This document shows, in pieces, positions 43,532-52,667 of a stretch of DNA of 64,000 nt. The notes beneath the pieces are model-generated. The model did no database searches. It saw only the letters and a list, made by a program, of their open reading frames with translations, and was not told the origin of the DNA. The translations under genes and the position numbers were made by a program. Numbering within the stretch: position 1 is the stretch's first letter; each line of letters begins with the position of its first letter. Location of the stretch: positions 1 to 64,000 of the forward strand of contig JADJCX010000019.1 in assembly GCA_016703005.1 (NCBI GenBank), written 5' to 3'. This stretch comes from Flavobacteriales bacterium. GTDB taxonomy: Bacteria; Bacteroidota; Bacteroidia; Flavobacteriales_F; PHOS-HE28.

Positions 43532-45325
43532 CTACGCTGCTCTTACGCCGATCACCAGGATATCGTCCACTTGTTCGTGGGCGCCCTTCCATTCATTCAG
43601 TGCCTCCACGAGCATTCCTTTCTGTCGTTCCATTGGCCGGTCGCTGATACTGAGCAACAGCTCCCGGAAGCGTCGGTACAGGAACTTCTTCCCCTTTGGT
43701 CCGCCGAACTGGTCGGGATAGCCATCGCTGAAGATGTACAACACGTCACCACGCTGAAGTCGAATGCGGTGATCTGTGAAAGTCTTTCCCTCCAGTTCGA
43801 ACCCGCCGATGGGGATCTTGTCAGGTGAGTACTCCAGCAAGTCCCCGTTGCGTACGATGTACAATGGGCAGTTGGCCCCGGCGTACTCAAGTACCATGCG
43901 CGCGGGATCATACGCGCAAAGGGCCATGTCCATGCCATCGCGAACGATCTGTTGATCGCGGTCCTTGTGCAACGAGTCGAAGGCTATGCGGTTCAAGTCC
44001 TTCAGCACCTCGCTCGGGCGCACATTGCCATGCTCTTTGATGGCTTGGTTCAATCCGTTGTGGCCCACCAAGCTCATGAATGCGCCCGGCACCCCGTGGC
44101 CGGTGCAATCCACCGCAGCGAACACCACTTTCTCATCCACCTTGTCGAACCAGTAGAAGTCACCGCTGACAATATCCTTGGGACGGTACAGTACGAAGCT
44201 CTCGGGCACCAGCTCGCGGATCCGCTTGTCAGGCGGAAGAATGGATTCCTGCAATCGCTTTGCATAGCGGATGCTGTCCGTAACATTCTTGTACAGCTCC
44301 ACCACCTTGCGGCTTTGCCGTTCCACTTCGTCTTTCTGGCGCACGACTTCCTCAGTGCGCTCCTTCACTTTGTGCTCCAGTGTTCGCTCGCGTTGACCGA
44401 GTTCATCGCGCATCTTCAAGAGCGCGTGTCCCAGCACGTCGTCCTCGCTCAAGGGGTCGTATGCAGCGCCGAAGTTTCCGGCCGCAACGGCGTGACTGAA
44501 ATCGGTGGTACGTCGCAAGCCGTCGATCAAGCCCATGAGGGCGTGCGTCATTTCGCCGATCTCATCGTTGCGGGCCTGCATGCGCGTTCGGGGGAACACA
44601 CCCCGGCCCAAGGCGAGCAACACAGCACGCAGTTTCAGTACGGGCCGCACGATACCCCGCACGATGAAGAATGCCACGAAGGTGCCCACGGCCACCAACC
44701 CCATGCCCAAGTACAGGACGAAGAACTTCAGATCATCGAAGCTCCTGAGCATGCTGTTGCTCAACTCAGCACGCTGCGATTCCTGCCGGTCCAACAGATC
44801 GTCAAGGTGCCGCTGTACCTCGTTGAACTGTTCATCCAGTGGTCCGCCTTCCTCCGCCATATCGTTCCGTTCTAGGAACACGAGCGCGTCCTGGTAGCTC
44901 TCCATGCTCGGGAGCATCTCTTTTATCCGGTCGTGCATGGCGAAGAGCTTGCCCATTTCCGATGTGGTCGAGTTGAGCATTGCGACCTCATCGGGACTCC
45001 AGTTCGCGCTCAACGTATCGAGCCGGTCGAGCAGCGAAGGCAACTCTTGGGTGGTCAGCGTGATCAGCGCTGTCTTCTCAGGCGCCTCGGCCTTGCTTTC
45101 CACCAAGGCCCAGTGTTTCACAAGCATGTGCGCGTTCACCAAGACGTTGCGCAAATGCACCAAGGCATCCACCGAAGGGGTGTACACCACTTCGATGCGC
45201 TCGTTGATCGTTCGACTGCGGTCCAGCGCCCGGTTCGTGATGATCACCACGACCAACGCGAAAAAAATGAACAGGCCGAAGCCCATTCCGATGCGTTTTC
45301 CAATGGTGAGCCGGGGCATGCGCAT
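43532..45325 (-). CDS. HAMP-SpoIIE-type serine phosphatase
   Basis: This 597-residue membrane protein has TM1 at about 12-33, a periplasmic helical sensor (35-205), TM2 (about 206-230), a HAMP domain (230-285), a coiled coil (about 305-360), then a PP2C/SpoIIE phosphatase domain. The domain motifs are PKDIVSGDFYWFDKVDEKV, AAVDCTGHGVPGAFMSLVG and LYIFSDGYPDQFGGPKG, with metal-binding Asp residues present. Such enzymes dephosphorylate anti-anti-sigma (STAS) or similar proteins. It is the third gene of an operon with a TPR protein (3 bases upstream) and a YfiR-type protein. Confidence 0.92.
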   Translation of the reverse strand: MRMPRLTIGKRIGMGFGLFIFFALVVVIITNRALDRSRTINERIEVVYTPSVDALVHLRNVLVNAHMLVKHWALVESKAEAPEKTALITLTTQELPSLLDRLDTLSANWSPDEVAMLNSTTSEMGKLFAMHDRIKEMLPSMESYQDALVFLERNDMAEEGGPLDEQFNEVQRHLDDLLDRQESQRAELSNSMLRSFDDLKFFVLYLGMGLVAVGTFVAFFIVRGIVRPVLKLRAVLLALGRGVFPRTRMQARNDEIGEMTHALMGLIDGLRRTTDFSHAVAAGNFGAAYDPLSEDDVLGHALLKMRDELGQRERTLEHKVKERTEEVVRQKDEVERQSRKVVELYKNVTDSIRYAKRLQESILPPDKRIRELVPESFVLYRPKDIVSGDFYWFDKVDEKVVFAAVDCTGHGVPGAFMSLVGHNGLNQAIKEHGNVRPSEVLKDLNRIAFDSLHKDRDQQIVRDGMDMALCAYDPARMVLEYAGANCPLYIVRNGDLLEYSPDKIPIGGFELEGKTFTDHRIRLQRGDVLYIFSDGYPDQFGGPKGKKFLYRRFRELLLSISDRPMERQKGMLVEALNEWKGAHEQVDDILVIGVRAA

Positions 45326-45328
45326 GGC

Positions 45329-46222
45329 TCAATCCTTCGGCCCTTCCTGTTTTATGCGCTCATACAGCACGCGATAGTGCTCGGCTTTGTCGAGGTCCTG
45401 CAAGCTGTAGTGTATGCCCTCGAGGCCCTGGAGGGTTTCGGGCCGCCCGCCGCGCATTTCATGCGCTTTGAGCATGTAGGGCAATGCTGACCGGAAATAC
45501 TCCTTGCTCACCCGTTGTATGTCCTCGAGCTGTGGAATGCTGTTGTCGGGGCTGATCTGTTGGATGCGATACACTCCCATGTTGTAGTACAGCGTGGCTA
45601 GGTTGTAGGTGGCCCCGTAATTCGCGGAGTCGATCGCGAGCACTTGCTCGTAGGTGCGTATGGCGCGGTCGTACCAAATGGTGCTGTCCCGTGATTGATT
45701 GTAGCGTTTGGTATAGAGCGTACCGAGGGCGTTCAGGAATTCGACGTCGCGGGCGTTCATATCGTGTTTCAGCCCCATTCGCGCCACTGCCTGCTTGTAC
45801 TCTTCATAGCGTTCCAGAGCCGCCACGTCGTTCATGTTGTTCAGCGCACGCACGGCATCGTTGTACATCGTTTTCGAGAGGTAGTCGTACGCTTGGGTCG
45901 CGTTTTCGCGGTACAATCCCGCACTGTCCAGTCGGGCACATTCGTACAGGCTGTGCAGGGCCGTGTTGCGCAGACCGATCCCTTCAGGCGCATCAGCACC
46001 GGCTTTGTACAGGTCCTTGTAGACGAAGCCGCGCAACAACCAAGCTTCCGGGTCGCGCACAAAGCCATCTTGCTGCACCACATCGTCTATGATCGCACGC
46101 GCCTTCGACAGGTCGCCTTCCTGATAGACCCGCAACGCCTCGGCAAAACGATCGGCGCCTTGTGCCCTTGAGAGCGTCGGAACCAATAGGCCCAAGACCA
46201 CTATGGAGAGTACGCGCATCAT
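45329..46222 (-). CDS. TPR-type exported protein
   Basis: This 297-residue protein has signal peptide MMRVLSIVVLGLLVPTLSRA. The rest is built of helical tetratricopeptide-like repeats (RFAEALRVYQEGDLSKARAI, FLNALGTLYTKRYNQSRDST, GATYNLATLYYNMGVYRI, ETLQGLEGIHYSLQDLDKAE). Such repeats serve protein binding, here in the periplasm. It overlaps the YfiR gene stop by 4 bases and sits 3 bases before the phosphatase gene, so all three are made together. Confidence 0.85.
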   Translation of the reverse strand: MMRVLSIVVLGLLVPTLSRAQGADRFAEALRVYQEGDLSKARAIIDDVVQQDGFVRDPEAWLLRGFVYKDLYKAGADAPEGIGLRNTALHSLYECARLDSAGLYRENATQAYDYLSKTMYNDAVRALNNMNDVAALERYEEYKQAVARMGLKHDMNARDVEFLNALGTLYTKRYNQSRDSTIWYDRAIRTYEQVLAIDSANYGATYNLATLYYNMGVYRIQQISPDNSIPQLEDIQRVSKEYFRSALPYMLKAHEMRGGRPETLQGLEGIHYSLQDLDKAEHYRVLYERIKQEGPKD

Positions 46223-46728
46223 TCCAGCACGTTATGGGCAAGTTGTTTCAACGTGGCTCCGACTTCCAAGCGGTGCTTCTTCGCTTCGGCCAGGCCGAGT
46301 TCGAATTTCAGCGTGTTGTCCACGACCGTGAAGTTCACGATGGAGCCGTCTTCCAACGCATCCGGGTACTCGGTGATCAGCAATGTGGACTGACTGGCGA
46401 GCCGCTTGTAGATCGATGGTAGAAGCGTGAGGTTGTCCTTGCCGACGAACAGGATGTGGCATTTCTCGTCGGACAGGTCCAGCAGTTTCCGCACTTCCAC
46501 CTGCTGCTTGCCGATGGTCTTGGTGGCGTATTTCTTGATCAGCTCTTGGTACAGGTTCGAACCGCCGATGATGCCGATGATGAAGTTATTGCTGCGCATG
46601 GCCGGGTCCTTCCACTCAACGAGCTTCGCGATGTTGTAGATGTAGCTGGCCTGCACGATCGCCGTGGTATCCTTCTCCGGTTCGCGCTGCAGACCCGTTG
46701 AGCACAACAACAGTGGCAACGCCAACAT
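46219..46728 (-). CDS. YfiR-family periplasmic protein
   Basis: The ATG at 46728 gives 169 residues (MLALPLLLCSTGLQREPEKD, signal); longer starts are non-coding leader. The fold is that of the DUF4154/YfiR family: VQASYIYNIAKLVEWKDPAM near the start, VEVRKLLDLSDEKCHILFVG, LLITEYPDALEDGSIVNFTV and a C-terminal LEVGATLKQLAHNVL. In Pseudomonas, YfiR represses a membrane diguanylate cyclase. Here the co-encoded membrane partner is instead a SpoIIE phosphatase. The gene is first in its operon. Confidence 0.85.
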   Translation of the reverse strand: MLALPLLLCSTGLQREPEKDTTAIVQASYIYNIAKLVEWKDPAMRSNNFIIGIIGGSNLYQELIKKYATKTIGKQQVEVRKLLDLSDEKCHILFVGKDNLTLLPSIYKRLASQSTLLITEYPDALEDGSIVNFTVVDNTLKFELGLAEAKKHRLEVGATLKQLAHNVLE

Positions 46729-46825
46729 GAACACGCGCAATTGCCGCCCGGCTGCGGAAGGACGCGGACTACATTCGGCCCCAACGCTTGGTTCCGACGA
46801 GACAACGCAACGCTTACCGGTGAAC

Positions 46826-48295
46826 ATGTGCACGAGGCAAAGTACCCGCAGGCGGATCCTTGGGATCCTTGCCATAACAACCATCTGTTCACACCTTGCT
46901 GTTGACGCGAGCGCCCAACTGCCGTTCGGAGAGGCCATCGACAAGGAGGCGAAAGCAGGAGCGAAAGGTTACCAATGGCTGTTCTGGAGCACGGAACACA
47001 TCGGTCATCGGCTGACGGGCACCGTGAATGGTACCAAGGCCGAACGCGCAGCCGATAGCCTCTTCCGCGTAGCGGGCATCGAGCAGGTATCGTACTTCCC
47101 TTTTACGGCTCAAGCGTGGCAGCGGCGATCTGTGAAGTTGACGATCACCGATCGCGACAGTGCATGGACGGTGAACTCCGTTGCGCTCGCCCATACCCCT
47201 GACTCGTCACGGGTGAAAGCGCAATTGGTGGATGTGGGCAATGGCCTTGCCGCTGATCTCCTGCGCGTGGGCAATACTCTCCGAGGCAGAACCGCCTTGA
47301 TGAACCTCGGGCTTCTGCAAGCCCCTCCAGGTACGCACAATCTTCACCGTAGCGAGAAGACGGCCCTTGCTATTGCAGCGGGTGCAGCATCCATTCTGTT
47401 CGTGAACAATGTGGAGGGGCATGTCCTTCTCACCGGAACCGCCTCGGTGGATGGTCATCCCATCGCGATACCGGTGGCGTGCATCAGCAGCGAGGATGGT
47501 GCTCTGCTGCGCATGGCCTTGGCGCGCGACAGTTCGGCCACTGCCGACCTGTCCATGACGAACAGCAACGCGGCCGTTACCGCACGCAACGTCATTGCGG
47601 AGATCAAGGGCTCAACCAAGCCCGAGGAGGTGATCATCATTGGTGGGCACTTGGATTGTTGGGATCTGGCCAGCGGCGCCACGGACAACGGACTTGGTTC
47701 ATTTTCCATCATGGACATGGCGCGCTGCTTTCGAGCGCTGGACCTGAAGCCGGCGCGTACCATCCGTTTCGTTTTGTTCATGGGCGAGGAGCAAGGTCTG
47801 CTGGGTTCCACGGCCTATGTGGAATCCATGCGGAAAAGTGGAGAGCTCGAGAATGTGAAGTGCATGATCAACCTCGACATGACCGGTGGTCCTTTCGGGT
47901 TCAATGTTGTAGGCCCCATGGGTTGGGCTGAAGTAGTGCGCGGGATCGGTGACGGTATCGCTTTGATCGACACCACGTTCAAGAACGACCTGAACCAGCA
48001 CGCCGGATTGCACAGCGACCATCAGCCCTTCATGATGCAAGGTGTGCCGGTGATCGCACCCATGAGCGACCTCGGCGGACACGTCTATGGCTGCTACCAC
48101 AGCAGTTGTGACGATATCCACCTCGTTGACCCGCGCCGGATGGTCGACAACGTCCGCTTCGCCGGAATGCTGCTCTTCGCGCTAGCGAATGCCGATAGCC
48201 TTCCCGGACATTTCACGGATGAAGCACTACGGGATAGACTTCAGGCCGACGGCCTGGAAGAGAAGTTGAGGTTGCAGAAAGACTGGCGCTGGTAG
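46826..48295 (+). CDS. M28-family zinc aminopeptidase, exported
   Basis: The ATG at 46826 begins a 489-residue protein with signal RRRILGILAITTICSHLAVDASA; the frame before it runs across the YfiR gene. Zinc ligands appear as His and Asp in IIIGGHLDCWDLASGATDNG, Glu-Glu in VLFMGEEQGLLGS, Asp in INLDMTG, and His in YGCYHSSCDDIHLVD. The region between residues 130 and 260 holds an inserted PA-like domain. It would remove N-terminal residues of peptides outside the cytoplasm. Glutamate carboxypeptidase-like relatives are an alternative. Confidence 0.92.
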   Translation: MCTRQSTRRRILGILAITTICSHLAVDASAQLPFGEAIDKEAKAGAKGYQWLFWSTEHIGHRLTGTVNGTKAERAADSLFRVAGIEQVSYFPFTAQAWQRRSVKLTITDRDSAWTVNSVALAHTPDSSRVKAQLVDVGNGLAADLLRVGNTLRGRTALMNLGLLQAPPGTHNLHRSEKTALAIAAGAASILFVNNVEGHVLLTGTASVDGHPIAIPVACISSEDGALLRMALARDSSATADLSMTNSNAAVTARNVIAEIKGSTKPEEVIIIGGHLDCWDLASGATDNGLGSFSIMDMARCFRALDLKPARTIRFVLFMGEEQGLLGSTAYVESMRKSGELENVKCMINLDMTGGPFGFNVVGPMGWAEVVRGIGDGIALIDTTFKNDLNQHAGLHSDHQPFMMQGVPVIAPMSDLGGHVYGCYHSSCDDIHLVDPRRMVDNVRFAGMLLFALANADSLPGHFTDEALRDRLQADGLEEKLRLQKDWRW

Positions 48296-48305
48296 CCGTC
48301 CCGGA

Positions 48306-49781
48306 TCAGCCTTGCTGAACGGCCACCTTGATGCGCTTGCCGGGGTGTAACCCTTGGCTGTTCAAACCATCGTTCAAGCGCTTGATCTCATCCACGGTAG
48401 CACCTGGATAGCGGCGGGCAATATCCCAAAGCGTGTCGCCTTGTTGCACCACGTGGTAGATGTACTCGGCGTCCTTAGCCGGAGCCGTTGTCTTTTCCGC
48501 CGGGGCCGGCTTCGCTTCAGCAGTGGGCTCGACTTTGGAAGCAGTGTGCACGGCGAGTCGTTGTCCGGGCCGTATGGTGTTACCGTGCAGGTTGTTCCAA
48601 TCGCGTAATTGGGACACGCTCACACGGTGCTTCTGCGCAATGCCACCGAGTGTCTCGCCACGCCGCACCGTATGCCATTTCTTGGCTTGTACCAGTTGCT
48701 CCTGCACCGGAATGGCCGATGGCTGGGCGGCCGGTTTGAAGGCGTAGGTCAGCGCCTGTTCGTTCGCGATGTAATCGCCCACTTTGTCGTTGGGCAGGTA
48801 CAAGGTCACGGGTTGCATCGGATCGGCAATGATGCCACGCTTGTGCACCGGGTTCAATAGCTGGAGGTCTTCCTCCTTCATGTCCAGTACCGCGCTCAGC
48901 AGTTTGAATTCCACCGAGTAGCACACCTTCACCGTATCCAGTTCGTAGGCACAGTAGTTCGGCGCCACGGGGTACAGGTTGTGATCGGCCGCATGGTTAA
49001 AGATGTAGTTCACCGCGATAAAGGCCGGCACATAGCCACGCGTCTCCCTCGGCAAGTGCTCATAAACGGCCCAGTAGTCCTTGGCGCCGCCAGCACGGCG
49101 AATGGCCTTGTTCACGTTACCCGGTCCGCAGTTGTAGGCCGCCAGCGCCAATTCCCAATCGCCGAAAATGGCGTGGAGGTCCTTCAGGTAGCGGCATGCT
49201 GCATCCGTGCTTTCATACACGTCGCAACGCTCGTCCGTGTAACTATCAACGTGCAGGCCGTACATTTTACCGGTGGGCTGCATGAACTGCCACAGGCCCA
49301 CGGCCGCAGCGCGGCTCTTGGCCCCGGGGAACAACGCGCTCTCCACCACGGCCAGGTACTTCAGTTCCATGGGCATATCGTGGCGGTCCAGCGCTTCCTC
49401 GAAAATGGGGAAGTACTGCTCAGCCAAGCCCAGCATACGTTCGGTCTGCTCGCGCTTGCGAACGGCGTAGAGCTCGATGTAGTTCTTCACCACCGGCCTG
49501 TAAGTGAGGCTGAAGGGGGTGCGCGCATCCAGCGCCGCAATGCGGCTTCGGTAGGCGTCATCGCTGTACCGGGGCGTATCGGTTTCGGCGAACCCGTGCA
49601 CGTTCAGGGCGGCCTTGTCCGTGGTGAAGGGGTCGTTCTTCATCCATGGGAGCAGGGCCAAGCCGTCGAGGCGCTCCATCACCGGGTCATCGGGTGCAAT
49701 GGCGAACGGCACGGCATCGGATTGGGCAAATGCTGCGGAACCCGCGAGCATAGCGGCAACGAGAAGGGGTCGTCCTTTCAT
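48306..49781 (-). CDS. Membrane-bound lytic murein transglycosylase D-type, with two LysM domains
   Basis: This 491-residue protein has signal MKGRPLLVAAMLAGSAAFAQ. The GH23 transglycosylase domain lies at about 105-270, with the catalytic Glu in YLAVVESALFPGAKSRAAAV, GLWQFMQPTGKMYGL and LALAAYNCGPGNVNKAIRRAGG. Two peptidoglycan-binding LysM domains follow (WHTVRRGETLGGIAQKHRVS at about 370 and YHVVQQGDTLWDIARRYPGA at about 445). It cleaves glycan strands to make anhydromuropeptides. It converges on the M28 gene, 10 bases apart. Confidence 0.94.
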   Translation of the reverse strand: MKGRPLLVAAMLAGSAAFAQSDAVPFAIAPDDPVMERLDGLALLPWMKNDPFTTDKAALNVHGFAETDTPRYSDDAYRSRIAALDARTPFSLTYRPVVKNYIELYAVRKREQTERMLGLAEQYFPIFEEALDRHDMPMELKYLAVVESALFPGAKSRAAAVGLWQFMQPTGKMYGLHVDSYTDERCDVYESTDAACRYLKDLHAIFGDWELALAAYNCGPGNVNKAIRRAGGAKDYWAVYEHLPRETRGYVPAFIAVNYIFNHAADHNLYPVAPNYCAYELDTVKVCYSVEFKLLSAVLDMKEEDLQLLNPVHKRGIIADPMQPVTLYLPNDKVGDYIANEQALTYAFKPAAQPSAIPVQEQLVQAKKWHTVRRGETLGGIAQKHRVSVSQLRDWNNLHGNTIRPGQRLAVHTASKVEPTAEAKPAPAEKTTAPAKDAEYIYHVVQQGDTLWDIARRYPGATVDEIKRLNDGLNSQGLHPGKRIKVAVQQG

Positions 49782-49884
49782 GAGGGTGCGAAAAGTAACC
49801 TTAGTACGTGCGAAGGCCGGGGATGTTGTACCAGCGGTGCATCAACACTGGTGTGTGGATGCAATGGTGCAAGCAACGGCGCGA

Positions 49885-51372
49885 CTATCGTTGGGCGAGC
49901 GGTCGCTCCAACTTCCAAGCCAAGAGCACGAAGGCGCCAAGCACCAGTCCCTTGAGCGCATACGAGAGCGCCTCCAACAACGGCGTGTCACTTCGGGCGG
50001 AGTCGAGAAGCGAGACACCCCACCACAACGCCACGGCCCCGGCCATGTAAAGGAGTACACGGCTTACGTTGTAGGGTACACGGAAGTGTTGCTGCCCCCA
50101 TACGTAGCTGATGACCGCCATGCTCGCGTAACAGATGAGCGTGGTCCATGCGGCACCCACGTACCCCATTGCGGGGATCAAACCGAAGAGCAAAGCGAGC
50201 GTGATCACCGCCCCGACAATGCTGATCGTGCTACCGGCGTAAGTACGGTCGGTGAGCTTGTACCAAACGCTTTGGTTGTAATAGATGCCGAGGAACACGT
50301 TGGCGATCATGAGGATCGGCACCACGCGAAGCCCTTCCCAATACGCCGGGTTCGGGATGAACCACTTGAACACGTCGAGGAAGAGCATCACGCAGAGGAA
50401 GGCGCTCATGCACACCGCCACGAACACATTCATGATCCGCGCGAACGTCTCCTTGCTGTTGGGTTCTTTCGCATGGCTGAAGAAGAACGGCTCGGCGCCC
50501 ATGCGGAAGGCCTGGATGAAGAGCGTGATGAGGATCGCCAGCTTGTAGCACGCGCCGTATATGCCGATCTGTGCATCGGCTGTGTCCGCAGGCAGCAAAT
50601 ACTTGAGTACCGCTCGATCGGCCGTTTCGTTCACCATGCCGGCGAGGCCCGCGATGGCGAGCGGTGCGGCGAACACCAGCATCGGTTTCAGCAGTGAGCG
50701 ATCGAATTGCGCAAACGAAGGCCACTGCGGAACCAGCATCAGGAACTTCACACCACTGGCGATGAGGTTGATGAGGAACACATAGCCCACGCCGAAAGCG
50801 GGATCGTACACCGCCTCTATAAGTGCATTGCTCTCGCCTGCTTTCACCTTCGGCATGGCGTAGGCGAAGTAGAAGAGACTAAGCACCACGGTAACGACGA
50901 TGCTCGACACGTTCGCGGCAACAAAACGCCACGGACGGCCCTCCTTGCGCAAGCGCGCCAAGGGCAACGCGGTCATCGCATCGAGGCCCAGGGCAACGGC
51001 CAACATCAGCAACATCTTGCTCTGGTCCGGATAGCGGATGCCGCTGGCGATCGCGTTCGGAAAGATCGCACAGATCAGAACGAAGAAGAGCGAAAGACCA
51101 GCGACGCTGAAGAACGCTGTCGCGTATGATCGCTTCGGGTCAAGCTCGTTGCGGTTCGCGAAGCGGAAGAACGTTGTCTCCATCCCGAAGGAGAGCACAA
51201 CTGCGATGAAGGCCGCCCACGCATAGAGCGAAGTGATCACGCCGAACTCCTCCGGAGGGAACACGCCCTTGCTCGTGTACAGCGGCGTAAGCAAGAAGTT
51301 GAGGAAGCGTGCAACAATGCTGCTCAGCCCATAGATGGCTGTCTGCCCGGCGAGTTTGCGGAGGGTGCTCAT
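49885..51372 (-). CDS. Polysaccharide-type flippase (oligosaccharide translocase family)
   Basis: This 495-residue integral membrane protein has about 14 hydrophobic segments, starting with LAGQTAIYGLSSIVARFLNF, a common start of Wzx-like flippases. It moves undecaprenyl-linked glycans to the periplasmic face. No glycosyltransferase genes are close by, so the glycan cannot be named. Its start overlaps the end of the next gene upstream by 4 bases, as part of the enoyl-CoA hydratase / small membrane protein / flippase run. Confidence 0.85.
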   Translation of the reverse strand: MSTLRKLAGQTAIYGLSSIVARFLNFLLTPLYTSKGVFPPEEFGVITSLYAWAAFIAVVLSFGMETTFFRFANRNELDPKRSYATAFFSVAGLSLFFVLICAIFPNAIASGIRYPDQSKMLLMLAVALGLDAMTALPLARLRKEGRPWRFVAANVSSIVVTVVLSLFYFAYAMPKVKAGESNALIEAVYDPAFGVGYVFLINLIASGVKFLMLVPQWPSFAQFDRSLLKPMLVFAAPLAIAGLAGMVNETADRAVLKYLLPADTADAQIGIYGACYKLAILITLFIQAFRMGAEPFFFSHAKEPNSKETFARIMNVFVAVCMSAFLCVMLFLDVFKWFIPNPAYWEGLRVVPILMIANVFLGIYYNQSVWYKLTDRTYAGSTISIVGAVITLALLFGLIPAMGYVGAAWTTLICYASMAVISYVWGQQHFRVPYNVSRVLLYMAGAVALWWGVSLLDSARSDTPLLEALSYALKGLVLGAFVLLAWKLERPLAQR

Positions 51373-51830
51373 CGAGGAGCTGGTTCGGGAATACCCAACT
51401 TCAGTAGCTCCGTGTGAAGCGCGTCAATCGATTCGAGATTTCCTTCGGACAAGACGATGCGGCCACCATGAGCCAGGTGAAGAATCAGTCCGTTGAACAT
51501 ATCCCTTCCGCCATGCCAATAGCGCGTCTTCTGCATGGCCCTAATGCTCGTAGCATCGGTCGATGAACGGCCGCCAACAAGCGTAACGGTTGTAAGATCA
51601 CTTGTGCTAAGTCGGACCCGATATGGCCAGTTGAAAAAACCTCTAATGGCAGGAATCACCATCAGTAAGCAGAGTGGGACGAGAACGATAAGCATTGCGA
51701 CTGCGCCACTATCCAGTACAGGGAAAGTAACGCGCAAGACCCAGCACAATATCGCTCCGAACAGACAGCTTATCACGGCACGAAAAACAAAGGGAACCAA
51801 GTTGGGTCCAATGTTCACAACCGCCTTCAC
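51369..51830 (-). CDS. Small membrane protein of unknown function
   Basis: A GTG at 51830 overlapping the hydratase stop (GTGA) starts a 153-residue protein (MKAVVNIGPNLVPFVFRAVI). Two membrane helices lie at about 12-33 and 42-64. The C-terminal half (RVRLSTSDLTTVTLVGGRSS ... MFNGLILHLAHGGRIVLSEG) is beta-rich like a PH-type domain. The longer frame upstream reads over the hydratase gene and is rejected. I do not recognise the family. Confidence 0.65.
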   Translation of the reverse strand: MKAVVNIGPNLVPFVFRAVISCLFGAILCWVLRVTFPVLDSGAVAMLIVLVPLCLLMVIPAIRGFFNWPYRVRLSTSDLTTVTLVGGRSSTDATSIRAMQKTRYWHGGRDMFNGLILHLAHGGRIVLSEGNLESIDALHTELLKLGIPEPAPR

Positions 51831-52609
51831 GCCCCCGTGAAATTCGCCTTCCTCTTCTCCATGAACGCACTCGTACCTTCCTTGAAGTCCGCGGTGCCGA
51901 AGCACTTGCCGAACTCCTCGACCTCTCGCTTCATTCCATCGGCGCCTGGTTCGTAACCGGCGTTCACCGCTCGTATGGCGGCGGCCAATGCGGTGGGTGA
52001 GTTCTTCATGATAGCGGCAGCCAGTTCGTTGCACTTCGCCAATAGCTCGGCTTGTGGTACAACGTAGTTCACCAGTCCCCATTGCAGGGCTTCATCTGCC
52101 TTGATCATGCCAGCGGTGAAGATCATCTCCATCGCCTTGCCCTTTCCGATCAATCGCGGTAGCCGCTGAGTGCCGCCATAGCCGGGGATCACACCGAGCG
52201 AGACTTCCGGCAGGCCCATGCGCGCGTTGTCGCTGGCCACGCGGATGTGGCAGCTCATCGCCAATTCCAGTCCACCGCCGAGCGCAAAGCCGTTCACCGC
52301 TGCGATCACCGGCTTGCTCAAGTACTCCACATGATCGAAGAGCTTCTTCTGACCATCGGCGCTCAATGCCTTGCCTTCTTCCACCGCGAAGTGCGCGAAC
52401 TCCTTGATGTCGGCACCGGCAACAAAAGCCTTGGGCCCGCTTCCGGTGATGACCAGCACACGAACGCTCTTGTCGGTGTCGGCAGCGCTCAGCGCTTGGT
52501 CCAGTTCGGCGATGGTATCGCGGTTCAGCGCGTTGAGCTGCTCCGGTCGGTTGATGGTGATGGTTCGGACGCCGCTGGCGTCATCGAACAAGAGGTTGGT
52601 GTAGGGCAT
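51827..52609 (-). CDS. Enoyl-CoA hydratase
   Basis: The ATG at 52609 gives 260 residues beginning MPYTNLLFDDASGVRTITI. The oxyanion-hole loops are FVAGADIKEFAHFAV and NGFALGGGLELAMSCHIRVA; the catalytic Glu pair lies in NARMGLPEVSLGVIPGYGGT. It hydrates the double bond of enoyl-CoA in fatty acid oxidation or a related step. Relatives act as dehydratases in other pathways, so the substrate is not fixed. The gene precedes a small membrane protein gene with a 4-base overlap. Confidence 0.92.
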   Translation of the reverse strand: MPYTNLLFDDASGVRTITINRPEQLNALNRDTIAELDQALSAADTDKSVRVLVITGSGPKAFVAGADIKEFAHFAVEEGKALSADGQKKLFDHVEYLSKPVIAAVNGFALGGGLELAMSCHIRVASDNARMGLPEVSLGVIPGYGGTQRLPRLIGKGKAMEMIFTAGMIKADEALQWGLVNYVVPQAELLAKCNELAAAIMKNSPTALAAAIRAVNAGYEPGADGMKREVEEFGKCFGTADFKEGTSAFMEKRKANFTGA

Positions 52610-52667
52610 CGGATCCTGGCTTTCTCGGATCATCGAGCATCCGATCGGGCAACGCAAATGTATCCGG

